Positions 50,946-63,580 of a stretch of DNA of 64,000 nucleotides are shown piece after piece. The notes beneath the pieces were generated by a model, which had not been told where the DNA came from, did no database searches, and saw only the letters and a list, made by a program, of their open reading frames with translations. The stretch lies in the NCBI GenBank assembly GCA_965153355.1, contig OZ231126.1, positions 74,648,001 through 74,712,000 of the forward strand. Direction: 5' to 3'. The DNA is from Flaccisagitta enflata. Its lineage: Eukaryota > Chaetognatha > Sagittoidea > Aphragmophora. Each line of letters starts with the position of its first letter. Positions within the stretch are counted from its first letter, which is position 1. Made by a program: the position numbers and the translations under genes.

Positions 50946-52440
50946 GTAAATGTCACGGTTCCGCAGCATGCTGGTGGGCCCGACTTTCTACCAATTTACG
51001 TTAGCCCAAGCTTCAGATACATTATTATATTTGAATTAAATGGTTCAAAGACGTTCATAACTACTCAGTGCACAATTTCAAACCATTTTTTGTAACCCTC
51101 ACCACTTCTAGGGGGTCTAAAAATGTGATCAAAGGGCTCTTTTTGGCTTGTCTCCATTCTGTCTCCAGTAGAAAATAGCAAGCAAATCAAATCAAAAAAT
51201 GTCTTATCATATGATATTATGAGTTTTCATTGACATTTATCAATCCCACAGTATACACAAAAAATTTCAACTCATTACTCAAACAATAAGTTATCAAAAA
51301 ATGGTGTAAATATCAAATTTCCCCTTCCTCGATTTTTTTGCTTTTTTTCTCTCGAAGCTGAACATTATGATATTTATTTTTTTTAACTCATTTTGCTTTA
51401 ATATTAAGCACTTTTTTCTTTGCCATTTGATGGAAAAAAAAACAACTTGAGGGACATTCCATTTTCATGTTATAAGGTTGATCCTAAGCAGAGAAATAAA
51501 AAAAAACTTGGAGCGTATCAATTCGCGAACACCCCTAAATTTGTTCCCAACGCACCTGACACTTAACATATGCCACTATGGCGTGAAAACGACACACCTT
51601 ACACAAAATCTGATCACACCACGCGAAATTTTGAGTCTACAGTGAAAATTTGAAGTCTTACCTCCCAGGCGTTCAGATACAATGAAATTTTATATTTTGT
51701 TGGTCGTTAAGTGTGAACAGAATTGATAGAATTGATACGCTCACTGACCATTCTCGTAAAGATTTTCTTCGCGGAAGCTGGTGATTCTCGCTTCGGGCTG
51801 AAAAAGACCAATTTGTCCAATTACAAAAATGCTCATACTTCATGAACTTTTGAGCTACACCAAGGGATTTGCGGAAACAGACTCTTCTTACTAGAGATCC
51901 GGAGAAAAATCGTGTCCTCTGAAGAGGAGTCCAACTGGTCAACCAGGCCCAACTAGAATCTACAGATGAAAAAAACGAAAAAGTGGCATAACTTTTGAAT
52001 GAGCAAGCCGATTTATCTGAAATTTTACATGAAAGTTGTCGAAGAGTATCTACATTACTAGAGTATGAAGAAGATCTGCTGAACAAATTTACCGTACTGC
52101 CCAACCAACCAAAAATGGTGCTTATAGAGATTTTTTAAAAATTCATGAAATATCGATTTTTTTTTCCATGAAAAATCCTCACACTATTGCTTTTAAACAT
52201 AATTTAGGTAAAAAATATTCTCATATTGATTTTTTTGCTACAATATGCTTAATTTTGCATTTTTTAGTATACATAATCTGTTTAATTAGGTTTAATTTGT
52301 ATGAAAAATGAGCTTAGTTAAGAAAATTCTTCTATGGATTCTTAAATGTAACTTCATGAGTTATAGTAGATGTATAGTTTGTTGAATTTGAATCATTAAA
52401 AAAATGGCGAGTTCTACCCCTGCCCACTTGACGTTTTTGA
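50946..52440. repeat. Dispersed repeat copy, paralogous to 2061-3850, without the MITE
   Basis: Carries the intact single-TA target near 51215 that is occupied at 2203-2804 in the other copy, plus its own extra segment at about 51010-51145. Confidence 0.8.
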
Positions 52441-52539
52441 CATTTGCCCAATTACAACTGCAATGAAAGAAACCTTTATTATGCGTAAAACATTTACATT
52501 GAGGAATTCTGCTTTGTACCAGTCACTGTGAGGAAAAAG

Positions 52540-53790
52540 TTGTAAGTATTGATCATTATTCACCAAGCTTTTATTTCGAGTCAGTGCAATTTTTGTTTGT
52601 TTGTTTGTTAGATCAAATCAAGAGCAATTGTATGTATTGATCGCACTGAAAATCAAAGAAAAATAAGAATGAGCCAAATGAGCTAGATGAGCTGAAATAA
52701 TCAAAATCACTCGACCAGACCACCAGCTATGCTCACTGACATGCTTTTTGGGCAGCGGCCCCGAAGGGGACGAAGTCCTGTAGAATACAGGGGATTCTTA
52801 GAGTCTGTCTGGTCCGTCCGTCTCGCTGGCCCGTCCGTTCCGTTGTCCCCCCCTCATCGCAGACCTCAGGCTCAACGGCCTTCAGGCCTCAACTAGCTTC
52901 TCAGGTCTCAAATCCAGCCTCCCAGGCCTCACCCAGGCCTCCTGCGCTTCAAATCTCGGCCTCAGGCCTCCCTCTCAGCCTCAAATCTGGGCCTCCCCGT
53001 AGGCCTCCTAAATCTAGAGCCTTGGCCAAATCTTGGACTCTCTGGCCTCAAATCCAAATTCTCAGGGCTCAAATTTGACTCCCATACCTCAAATTAGGCC
53101 TTAGCCTCAAATCAGCCATCTAAACCTCAATTTATTGCTCCCAGGCTTCAAATCAGTCCTCTGGCCTTTCAAGCCTTAATCCAGCCTCAAGTCACTCAAG
53201 TCAGCCCCCTTCTCCAAGCTTCCAACCGGCATCTCAGCCTTCTTAGACCTCAGTTTAGGCTTGCTTCCAACTGGCATTCTCAGCCTTCTTAGCCCTCAGT
53301 ATAGGCTCTTGAATGCCTTCATCCACTTCTTCAGGTAGGACGAACAAAGTCTCGTGTTCCTATAGGACTTTGTCTCTTTAGTCGCTGCCCTGCTCCCCTC
53401 ATTCCAATTCCTTCTCCTCACTCCAGGGCAACGGGTATCGCTGACCACATATTGCCCTTGGGCGACCTGTTTGTATTTGCATGCTTACATCAAAACATTT
53501 TTATATCCCATTCAAAATAAAAAGAAAGACTAATCTAAATGAGCTAAATGAGTTAAAATACTCTAAAACACCCTCACAGATGAGCAGCTATGCTCACTGA
53601 CATGCTTTCTTGTATTTGCATGGTCAAACATGTATCAAGACATTTATTCATTTTTCCCATTTAAAATGAATATAAAGACTGAGCCTAATGAGCTAATTGA
53701 GCTAGAATACTGAGCTAAATGAGCTAATTGACCCAGAATACTGAAAAACATCATCACAGATGAGCAGCTATGCACAAACAAACATCAATA
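52540..53790. repeat. Dispersed AGCTATGCTCACTGACATG repeat, interrupted
   Basis: The copy begins near 52540, is broken at about 52750, resumes near 53468 (TTTGTATTTGCATGCTTACA), and partly repeats at 53575-53780. Confidence 0.7.
52750..53395. mobile_element. Insertion with GGGCAGCG inverted ends and a CCTCAAAT minisatellite
   Basis: The left end GGGCAGCGGCCCCGAAGGGG, followed by GACGAAGTCCTGTAG, is matched by the inverse of GGACTTTGTCTCTTTAGTCG at 53368-53387. The centre is a degenerate array of CAGGCCTCAAAT/AGCCTC units. It splits the surrounding repeat, supporting insertion. Exact right border uncertain, since similarity to the host repeat resumes only at 53468. Confidence 0.65.
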
Positions 53791-54341
53791 TACTTCTTTA
53801 TTGATCCTACACAAAAATCATAATTTGAAAAAAATCAATTTGAATTTTCCGTATAAAAATCTTTACTGCAGCCTTCAATTTTTTCAACAATCAAAAAATT
53901 TATAAAAAAATGTGATCTAATGAGGCCAAGCAGAATGATTTTGGTCAATCCGTTTAGATTTGAAAGCTTTTTAAACATTTGTTGTCCTTTGAAAGTTTGA
54001 ACTGAAAACCTCAAAATAAGATATTGGTAAAATGACAGTCTCTTCAAAACGCTGCCAAATGAAAACGGTTTGAGCTACTGACCTCTGCTTAGTCTTGAAT
54101 GGTAGATATTTTGTCATAGTTTGTTGATCTGCTTTTATTTTTAAATTGGTTGTTGCAGTTTAGCTGCTATAATGATGGTTAGGTATCCGTTTATTTATTT
54201 CCTAGATAGTATTAGAACGAATAACTCATTCTACATGAAACATTCGCACTCAAAAAGTCCATTGTCGTTACCGATGAATAAATCAACGAACCTCACATAG
54301 AAACGAGGAAAAAAAGCACTCAAATAGTGTACAAATATAGT

Positions 54342-54347
54342 TTTATT
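54342..54347 (-). promoter_or_regulatory. Polyadenylation signal of the MARCH-like gene
   Basis: AATAAA on the minus strand about 158 nt past the stop at 54505. Confidence 0.55.
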
Positions 54348-54504
54348 TGGTAGCTACAGAATCATTGGAGAAAGTATATCTCCATAACAATAAAAGCATC
54401 ACAGCAACAAAGATAAAAGACATGTAGAAAAACGAGTTCATTCATAAAAACGCGGTTCAATAAGATGGAACTACAACGATTATTTCAGGAAGGATCTTCG
54501 CCTC

Positions 54505-57500
54505 TCATCCCAACAACCCCACGAGAGCCATTTGCTGAGCACTCATATCAAGCAAACTAATCTCGATCGTGGAATGCGATGAAGTAGATCCATGTCGACC
54601 TGAGGGCGTGGCCGCGGCATGAAAGGACGTTGTTGCTGCAGATGAAGGTGCCGCTGCTGCCCGAGGAGCAAGTGTTGTTGCTCCACGAGCAGGTGTTGCC
54701 GCACGGGTGGGGGTTGTCAATGGTGAAGTGGGAATGAAAACTCTATGCGAAGTAGAGGCCTCATTCCGCGAAGTGGAAGCTGAATGGGGGCTACTAGAGA
54801 CCGAGCCCCGAGTTGAATGGGGGCTATCAAATCCATTATTAACCAAGTTAACAAAACGACCATCGCCTTCGTTGCTCCTCCGACGATTGTGAAAGAGGAA
54901 AGCCGCGAGAGCGTGAATGGTGCCGGCACCTTGAATGGCGTGGTAGCTTTGAATGGCGTTAGTACCTTCAATAGCGCCATTGGCTTGAACGGCGCTGGTG
55001 GCTTGATGAGCGCCGACGCGGGGCGCCGATGTGGATCGAACGTCAGTCGGAGGCGCTGATGTCGATACCGGGCTAGAAGTCACGTGGACGACGACTTCGA
55101 TCATCTCCGTCTCACGTTCATTGTCTTCGGCTGCGTCGACGGAGGGTTGGGGGTCGTCCAAATGCGCCTCAGCTGATGCGGTTTCGATGGGAGCAACAAC
55201 GGCATCGGCCTCGGAATCGTCGTGGCAATGATGAATCCAAATGGCAACGAAAAGGATCCCAAAGACGATGAGGAGGAGATATGTGCCGAACAAACCACCA
55301 GTCAGAAGACGATCTGCCTGCTCGTACGTCAACACGTGGGTGTGTCTGAAAACGGATGAGAAATAAAGTACTCAATGATCAATGCTCAATCAATGCTCAA
55401 TGCTCAATGATCCGCTCGTCAGAAGAAGTTAGCGTGTGACTATCAACAGAGAGAAGGGCAAAGGGAATCGAATGGGAAGGTGCAATGGGAAGGGGAAAGG
55501 GGTTAGGGAAGGGGATAGGGAGAGGGAGAGGGAAGGAAAAAGGCAAATGGTAAAGACAGGGGACAAAGGATACAACTTGGGTGGAGAAGGAAGGGAAAAG
55601 CGTATCAGTGGAAAGGAGTACAGTGGAATCTTTCTTACTGACCCACTAATGCTAAATGGAGAGCGGTAGTGACGTGAATTTAGCCTCTGAAACGATGATA
55701 CGCATGAACTCAACTATCCTAGCGTGGAGCGAACGGACGAATTTGCTGACAAGTAGCTTACAGAGTCGTGTGCACGCTACTACAAATGACAAAACCCTAT
55801 AACCTGCATAAATGACGCGAAAGGGAATTACCTGAGAGCGTCTGCAATTGATTTGAAGAGAATGACGGGCAACATAAAAACGGCGAATATGATGGAGTAG
55901 CAAATAGCCTCGTGTTTGGTCCGCTGCATTGACTTCTTGAAGGTCTCCCATCTGAAAAAAAGGAGAATCAGTCTATTATCAGAAGATCGCACATGGTCAG
56001 CGATGCTAGTTACGGTTACCATGCCTGACGTGATGCGGCCAAAAAGTAGCGGCGCCAAAAAACTACCGATGTTCTGTAGAACATGGGGGAGAATTTCTTT
56101 TTGATCATCTAGGGATACTCAAGGTCGATCAATAATCAGGGGACGGGAGGGAATTTGGGTTTAGGTAATCTAGAGGAAGACGGGGTATGCAAAGCTATGA
56201 CTTGACGGCAACTACGCGGAAACTACCATACATTCTACTGAACATTGGCCTCTTAGGGCCTCTAACGGGGAATGAAAATAATAAAGAATGGAATGAAGGA
56301 AATAGGCTTTGTCGTTTGGGTGAATGGATAAACATCAAATTGAATATAAGGGGATCATGTCAAGCGTCAGACCCATAAACATTGAAACGTAGGAAGTGAC
56401 GAATAAGGTCGGGTGTAAACAAAGAGAGAGACTCTCGGACAGACGCGCCAATAGACTTGTCAACACACTATTGAAAAACAAGATAAGCAAAACGAAAAAT
56501 AAGAATGCAAAGATATAAATTTGAGCTTTCTTTTTATTGGCTCGTCTATGATAAGTCTTGTCCGTCTGTCTTCTTTGACATTATTGGCCTAGTTTTTTTA
56601 CCTGGAAGGTTTGCAACGGAATTCCACTTGACAAAGTTCGCAAGTTTTAGATTCTGAGTGAATCATCCATCTTGTGACGCACTGTTTGTGTATATACGCC
56701 GCACTTCCTGTTAGAAAAACATGATAATATTTGACTGATGCAAAGGAATATGTGCGTGAATGAGTCATTCATCTCCTCGCGCATCGTTGATGAATGAGCT
56801 CTTTCCACCAAAGAATTGAAACAACGATATTATTATATTATTATATATTATTATATATTATTATATATTATTACACTAGATATTTTCAAAATCTATACTA
56901 TATACCACCTTGGAAATAAATATAGAATCAACTTCAATTTAAGATATCTCGGCTTTAAAAAAAGGCCAGATAACTTTGTAAAAAAATCAAATTAATCTAC
57001 ATCGAAAAATCTACAAAATGAGTGCAATCTGGCACCTGTAGCTTTTTTCGTTTAAAAATGACAAGCAAATGAGTGAAAACAGTCATTTTGAAATTTGCAA
57101 AATAATTGATGAGGTAGGATTGAAAGTAATTTAGAGACACCTTCAATCTAGATTATCTCAGCTTCCGGAGAGGCTAGAGAGTTTTTAAAAAAAAAGCAAA
57201 TTAATATTTGTCAAAAAATCTACAAGATGAGCGCAATCTGGTCACTGTAGCTTTGACCGTTTAGAAATGACAAGCAAAAAAGTAACATGTCTTTGATATC
57301 ATTAGTCCATAGGAGTTTAACAAAAGCAGTGGAATAATAGCATGATTTTATGAAAAAAATGGTTTACAAATTGCCTCCCAAACGTAAAACCGGATAAGTT
57401 GATTAAGAAAAAGGTTATGTGAAATACTAGTACAATCAGTAGAATGTTTTATGTGATGTAAGGATAAGAAATCAAACAATTCCTCTGTTGATTCTATACT

Positions 57501-57842
57501 TATTTCCTAGGTAGTACTAGATATTTTCAAAATCAATACTAGATATTTTCTTTTATGAATTATGAATGTGCACTTTCGGTGGAACTGAAATGACAGGAGA
57601 CAATCTATACTAACAACATGGCAATAAACTTGCGCCTGGTGGATGGTGACCCGGTATAGTAGTGCGTAGGTAGAACCAAGGGAGGAATAAACCGATGAGA
57701 GTAATAATCGAAAACACACATGCAATCGCACTCGCATTCAAATGGAACACTTACCTTTACAGTCACATGGTGAAATAAGTTTTGACACGTTTTCTCCTTC
57801 AAAGCAATATCGACAACATTTTTCTTCCTCCGCCGTCGCCAT
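54505..57842 (-). CDS. MARCH-family RING-CH E3 ubiquitin ligase (four exons, 384 aa)
   Basis: Exons 57755-57842, 56602-56707, 55832-55951 and 54505-55345; GT-AG borders, phases 1,2,2 agree, 1155 nt to a TGA. Exons 1-2 form a complete RING-CH (C4HC3) domain: C10-RY-C13, PCDC (C26, C28), H36, C39, then TCELC (C52, C55), with the usual Trp43. Two hydrophobic helices follow (about 80-97 and 121-142) separated by a short loop, the standard MARCH topology with both tails cytosolic. Such enzymes ubiquitinate membrane proteins and direct endocytosis or degradation. The 240-residue Ser/Thr/Ala/Pro-rich C-terminal tail is longer than in vertebrate MARCH2/3/8 and likely disordered. Intron 1 holds a direct duplication (about 56930-57050 and 57120-57270). 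The 5' flank lies in an inverted duplication shared with 63540-63580. Confidence 0.88.
56827..56876. repeat. (ATTATAT)-type tandem repeat in MARCH intron 1
   Basis: Four to five ATTATTATAT units. Confidence 0.85.
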
Positions 57843-57851
57843 TTTTTTTAC

Positions 57852-58610
57852 AGTACGATGAAAGCAATGACGACCTAGACTGGAGGATAGATTTTAAGCA
57901 TTTTAATTTTATTTTTATTATGAGTGGAGTAAATATATTTGTATCTATAAAATCTTAATTTGTGACATGACCCTATCAAGACTTTCTTTTTCAAGGTTAT
58001 CTTATTTCACTAGATCAAGCAAAACATTGGCAAAGGTGTAGGAGACGGCCGCACTTACGTAAATGTTCATTTTCGCATTTTTTCATGCCACCCACTGACC
58101 ACTTAATTCCCTTAGTGAATCCCTACCCCTGGGCAACCTTACCACCTGAACCCCACCTGGGCCTAACCTACCCAGTTTGCCTCCTAACTTTCTAAAACCA
58201 ACCATGCCCTAAACTTCTTAACCCAAACCTACCCCTAAACCCAACCCTACCCCTAAACCCAATCCTACCCCTAAACCCAACACGGTGAAACGATCGACGG
58301 ACAAACGCAAATTTGAGTGTGCAGACCCCGGACTAGTCAAGAGGGGTTCTACAGCATGTGGGGAACACCAAACACCCGTTGCCAAATTAGTCTGAAGGCA
58401 AAAAATTGTTTGAATGACATTTAAGAAGGACTGGGGAAAGCCCGATATCCAACAACAATTTTGTTTTAATTCATCCTCAAAGATCTGCTAGTGAAAGATA
58501 GTTTAATGCTCGAGAAAATCATGTGACCAAGCAAATTGTAGCAGCAAACACAAATTCTACCGAAATCCCATTTTCGCTTATGCGAAAATGTCTCGTCGAC
58601 TGCTTTCGCT
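57852..58610 (-). repeat. Inverted-duplicate element next to the MARCH start codon (left copy)
   Basis: Read on the minus strand it matches 62310-63580: GCAGTCGACGAGACAT, CAACGGGTGTTTGGTG, GGTCTGCACACTCAAA, a short CCCTAAACCCAA array (58190-58285), GGCCGTCTCCTACAC, and finally ATCCTCCAGTCTAGGTCGTC with CATCGTACTGTA. The match stops a few bases before the MARCH ATG. Confidence 0.8.
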
Positions 58611-58801
58611 GTTTCTAAGGAGGATATTTTGGAATTTTCAATAGCAATATTTAATGACAGCATGTTTCCGTCTGACTGTGCAATGTGCATCTGTATGCAT
58701 GTCTATCTCTGTCTTTCCAAATGGCTGTCTATTTGTCTATCCATTTTTCGACCTCCGCAATCCTGTCTGTCTGTGAGTCTGTCTCCGTCTGTCCATTTGT
58801 A

Positions 58802-58806
<5 letters not shown>

Positions 58807-58838
<32 letters not shown>
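58807..58838. repeat. (CT)n microsatellite
   Basis: Sixteen CT units after a TCTG-rich stretch. Confidence 0.9.
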
Positions 58839-58841
<3 letters not shown>

Positions 58842-59096
58842 ATTATCATCAGCTCTGTCGTATCCGTCATTTGCTTTAATTATTTTGAGAGAAACTTGAG
58901 TCGTATCTCTTTCTACTTATCCATGTAAGTATCACACATAATCAGCACAAAATTCACTCGACACAGTCACAGTGACGCATTGTTGCTCAAACGTGCTGTT
59001 TTTTTTTTTGTGCGCCCTCCTCGTGCGTGACTCGTTTGCATCTACTCGCGTGTTAGGGTGTTTGTGTTTCTGAGTATTTGAGTGTAAGGGTGTTAT

Positions 59097-59140
<44 letters not shown>

Positions 59141-59161
59141 GTGTGCGTGTGCGCGTGCGTG

Positions 59162-59215
<54 letters not shown>

Positions 59216-59222
59216 TGTGCAT
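59097..59222. repeat. (GT)n microsatellite with GCGT centre
   Basis: Two GT tracts around CGTGTGCGTGTGCGCGTGCG. A related unit without the expansion lies at 59320-59520. Confidence 0.96.
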
Positions 59223-59616
59223 GTTTTTGTCTTTGTGGGGGAGGGGTGCTTGAATGTATCATATTAAAAGATAATTGAATTCACATGCTTTAAAAAAAAG
59301 AATTTAGTGTATCAAAGATAATCAACGCTAAATTCACATCACACAGTTACACGGTCCAGACGCATCATTGGTTGACCCGGTTTACTTTTTGTGCGTCCTC
59401 CGTGTTTGTGTTCTGTTTTCATATACTCGCATGTTAGGGTGTTTGTGTGCTAGGGTGTAGGTGTGTGTATGTGTGTGTGCATGGATTTATCAGTGTGCGT
59501 GTTTCTTTGCGTGCATGCTGGTGATCATACAATCATGTGTATGAATAATTATTAATCAAAGTCATTAATTCATTCATAAATTTATCCATTTATTTGGGAG
59601 TGCCTGTGAGCAGGCA

Positions 59617-60203
59617 TTTTTGGTCGCGTGCTACGCGACTCAACACCCCGGCATGTCCATACGTACTTACGTCCATCCATCCGTCTGTTGAACAGTTGGT
59701 CAGGTCGGCGTTGAAGGGGTCAATGATCTATGCTTTCACATAAATGGGAAATTTTCTTCTCCTCCTCTCCTCCTACGTTCTTCCATCCACCCTTCTTCTT
59801 GAGGCACATATCCCATCCTCGAGGCCCAAATTCCAGCCTTGAGTCCTAAATTCTAGCCTTGAGACCCAAATCTTTGCCTCATGGCCCAAGTCTAGCCCTG
59901 AACTTAAAATCCCAGTCTCGCGACATAAATTCCAGCCCGGAAGGAGATGGAGGAGGAAAAAAATTCTGTACGTGTGTGAAAGCATAGTTCATCGACCCCT
60001 CTGGGGCCGCTGTTATGCTCCCTCCTTCAACTTCAATCACAACCCTTTAAGCAGGGCACAGGCACCGCTGACCATTTAACGAATTTGGAACTATCACTTG
60101 TTCGACGTTTTTGAGCTCCTTGAGCTCACTGCTCCAGCCTGAATGCCTCAGTGACCCCTGTCCACCCGCATGCGACTAGGGTAGTCGTGTATCCGGCCTT
60201 GTT
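59617..60203 (-). mobile_element. Hairpin-ended interspersed element with nested insertion and minisatellite
   Basis: Ends as in the family: TTTTTGGTCGCGTGCTACGC at the left, and CTAGGGTAGTCGTGTATCCG then GCCTTGTTA at the right. Inside lies an inverted pair (about 59700-59760 and 59941-60015, sharing CTATGCTTTCACA). It encloses a 20-bp CTTGAGGCCCAAATTCCAGC array, which resembles the minisatellite of the element at 52750. Confidence 0.72.
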
Positions 60204-60368
60204 ATTTCTATTTCAGTCTCTGTATATAAAGTGGTAGATCCAAAAATCAATGCATAGGACATGGGACAACTTTGTTGAATGAGTCTGCGGGGAAATCATA
60301 ACATGTAGACAGCCATGCACACTACGGCATAGCGCATGTATTGTAAAAGATCTGGATGCCTCCTACGC

Positions 60369-60505
60369 AAACGAGGCCATATACACTCACCCCAGTCGCG
60401 GTGGCTGGGCAAAATTTTGCAAAAGCGGAATAGCAAAAAAAAAAACGCTCATCACTGATGGATAGATCAACCGACTAACTTAGTCCGCGTGTCCGCAACT
60501 AAAAA
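60369..60505 (+). mobile_element. Hairpin-ended interspersed element, diverged
   Basis: GAGGCCATATACACTCACCC, CAGTCGCGGTGGCTGGGC, and the end TAGTCCGCGTGTCCGCAACT then AAAAA. Confidence 0.6.
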
Positions 60506-60691
60506 GAAGCTTAAAAGCACAACAATCTAAAATGCCTGTCACACCTAACAATTGAATTCATGGTTTTTTTTTGTTTTTGTTTTTTGGCAAACGTGGTAAT
60601 GGTAGTTTTTAAACTATTGAATTTTAACTTGGATTTCTAATTTTGGTAAAGAAAGAGTTTTTGTATGATTTATGAAGGCAAGAATTTAGTT

Positions 60692-60885
60692 TACAAGGCT
60701 GGACACATGGCAACCCCAGTCGCGTGCGGGTGGGCAGGGGCTGATTTTTAGGTCACTTGATCATTTTGGCAGGAGCAGTGAGGCCAAAGACTGCAAAAAC
60801 CAAAGAAAAAGTAGTGTGACGGACAGATGGACAGACCATCGGATGGACGGACAGACCAACAGACCAACAAAGCAGGGTGTAGACT
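60692..60885 (+). mobile_element. Hairpin-ended interspersed element, 3' truncated
   Basis: ACAAGGCTGGACACATGGCA and CCAGTCGCGTGCGGGTGGGC through AAAGCAGGGTGTAGACT. It is directly followed by the next copy, whose AACAAGG replaces the missing hairpin. Confidence 0.7.
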
Positions 60886-61066
60886 AACAAGGCCGGATAC
60901 ACGGCTACCCTAGTCGCGTGTGGGTGGGCAGGGGCCATATTTGAGGTCGCTTGATCACTTGGGCAGGAGCAGTGAGGCCAAAGACCGCAAAACCCAAAAA
61001 AAGTAATGTTTGACGGACCGACGGACGGACAAAGTGGGGTGAAGTCGCATAGCACGCGACTAAAAA
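60886..61066 (+). mobile_element. Hairpin-ended interspersed element, GTCGCG type, full copy in tandem
   Basis: The 3' hairpin GTCGCATAGCACGCGACT pairs through ACGCGACT with AGTCGCGT in its 5' box. Nearly the same internal sequence as the previous copy, so the two arose by tandem duplication or repeated insertion. Confidence 0.8.
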
Positions 61067-61374
61067 TATGAGGGATGAATGCCTTCCCTTGCCTTGCGCA
61101 GGTGGTCATGTGCATTGACATAATAGGCTAATCAAGCATTTTGACAGGGGTAGGGATTTAACAAAGCCAACACCTATAAGTCGCGTGTGGGACAGCAATA
61201 ACTTTAGATTTTGAACAACTCAAATGACTTGAAATGACATAAGATGACTAAAAAGAAATAAAATGACAATATGAATCAAATGACTAAGAATGACCTAATA
61301 TGACATAGTTTGTCTTAGAATGACTTATAAAGACATGCAATGACCTAAAATATCAAATGGCTGGAAGTAATGAA

Positions 61375-61496
61375 ACAAGGCCAAGTAGGCCAATAAGGTG
61401 CGACGTGTGGATCGTCGAACGAATGCGTTACAGACCAACCGACAGACCGACCGACGGACACGGCCAGTTATAGAGGTGCTTTGTCGCACCTAAAAA
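61375..61496 (+). mobile_element. Hairpin-ended interspersed element, GGTGCGAC type (122 bp)
   Basis: Highly similar to 13191-13309. AAGGTGCGACGTGTGGATCG is internal and GAGGTGCTTTGTCGCACC terminal. Confidence 0.82.
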
Positions 61497-61678
61497 GGAG
61501 TTTGACTGACGAACGGACAGACGGCCAGACAAAGCGGGTTGTCCAGTCGAGCATGCGACTAGATATTGCTCTAAGTTGCCAAAACGAGTGTAATTAATGG
61601 CCAGATGACTAGATGGATGGGTCAACAGATGGACCAACCAACCAACAAAGAGAGTTGCGAACAGGCAACAAATAAAAT

Positions 61679-61861
61679 AACAAGGCCGGATACACGGCCA
61701 TCAGTTGCGGATGGGTGGGCAGGGGCGGAAATGCAACTGTCCGCAAATAAAAATGTTCTAAAACGCTCATTTCCTCACTTTTCGACTCGTGTCCACCGAC
61801 CAACCAACCAACGGACGGACGGACAAAGCCTCTTATAGAGTTGCGTGTCCGCAACTAAAAA
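61679..61861 (+). mobile_element. Hairpin-ended interspersed element, GTTGCG type, full copy
   Basis: Here the internal motif is AGTTGCGGA (61703-61711) and the 3' arm TCCGCAACT (61848-61856). Both carry the same C-to-T/G-to-A change relative to the GTCGCG type, so pairing is kept. Confidence 0.85.
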
Positions 61862-61917
61862 GATAATTGACTGATTGGCCCAAATGCTTTAAAAGCTAAG
61901 CAGTTACATCAATGCAC

Positions 61918-62199
<282 letters not shown>

Positions 62200-62309
62200 C
62201 GGACACACAGCTACTGAAAGACAGACATGGACAAACAAACAGACGGATACTGACAGACTGATAGCTAATTATAAAAAAAAATCATAAGTACGGATTTCCT
62301 TGACATTTT

Positions 62310-63580
62310 CCATATGGAAGCAGTCGACGAGACATCCAAGCTTACCCAAAATTAACAATGTTAAAAAAAAGGTCTAATTTTATACGGCATTTTTCGCAGT
62401 AATACGATTTTCGCAGGTGATAAAGCAAGAACTGTCTTTATGAATTGAAAAAACGATGATGTCCATGAACCTCAATCATTGGACTTTTGCAGGATTACCA
62501 AAGTGTCATGTAATCAATTTTTTTGCCTTCAGAGTAATTTGACAACGGGTGTTTGGTGCTACCCACATGCTCTGGGACCCTTCTGGACCAGTCCCGGGTC
62601 TGCACACTCAAAATTGCGTTTGTCCGTCGATTGTTTCGCCGTGCCAACCCTACCCCTAAACCCAACTCTACCCCTAAACCCAACCCTACCCCTAAACCCA
62701 ACCCTACCCCTAAACTCAACCTTCCCCCTAAACTCAACCCTACCCCTAAACCCAACCCTACCCCTAAACCCAACCCTACCCCTAAACTCAACCCTACCCC
62801 TAATCTAAACCCTAGCCCTAAACTCTACCCTACCCCTAAGCCCAACCCTACCCCCAATCTAAAACCTACCCCTAAACCCAAACCCTACACCTAAACCCAA
62901 CCCTACCCTTAAACCCAACCCTACCCCTAAACCCGACCCTACCCCTAAACCCAAAACTATCCCTAAACCCAACTCTACCCCTACCCCTAAACCCTACCCC
63001 TAAACCCAACCTTAGCCCTACACCCATCCCTTTCCCTTAACTCAACCCCACCTTTAAACCCAACCCTACCCCTAAAACACGATTCCAACCCATCCAATTG
63101 TTCAACCCTGTTGAAATTGGTGATTCAACTATGGTTGGAAAAGTTTAAAATTAGTACGGCCGTCTCCTACACATAGACCAAAACATTTTATATAGTTTTA
63201 GAAAAAAATCAGCTCAATCGGCTCATTTTTATAAGTTTTACAGCAATTTTTAATAAATAAAAAATTATGCAAATAATTTTTGAATAAAATTTGGAATAAC
63301 CATAAGATTTATAAAGATTAAACTAATTGCGATGATTTTTTTTTAAACTATACAAAAATTTTTACCCTATTTATTAAGATAAGTTGAAATTTAAAAAATG
63401 TGAAATCTTGATGAGGTCAAGTCGCAAGCTTCAGTTTGAAAGATGCAAACATTTTCACTCAATAAAACCACCTTTAATTAGCCTAGATCTCTAAAATTTT
63501 ATGATATAAATAAAATCAAGATACCTAAAATCTATCCTCCAGTCTAGGTCGTCATTGCTCCCATCGTACTGTATCTGAAA
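62310..63580 (+). repeat. Inverted-duplicate element, right copy with expanded minisatellite
   Basis: Same order of blocks as 57852-58610, but in plus orientation and longer because its CCCTAAACCCAACC array is expanded. It ends in CATCGTACTGTA at about 63577, where similarity to the MARCH 5' flank stops. Confidence 0.8.
62640..63085. repeat. Telomere-like CCCTAAACCCAACCCTAC minisatellite
   Basis: About 25 degenerate 18-bp units of CCCTAAACCCAACCCTAC type. Each contains CCCTAA, but the period is 18 and not 6. The left copy has only about five units. Confidence 0.9.

Noticed and set aside
62640-63085. True telomere or chromosome end
   Set aside because: The repeat period is 18 bp and degenerate, unique DNA continues on both sides, and a second short array lies at 58.2 kb.
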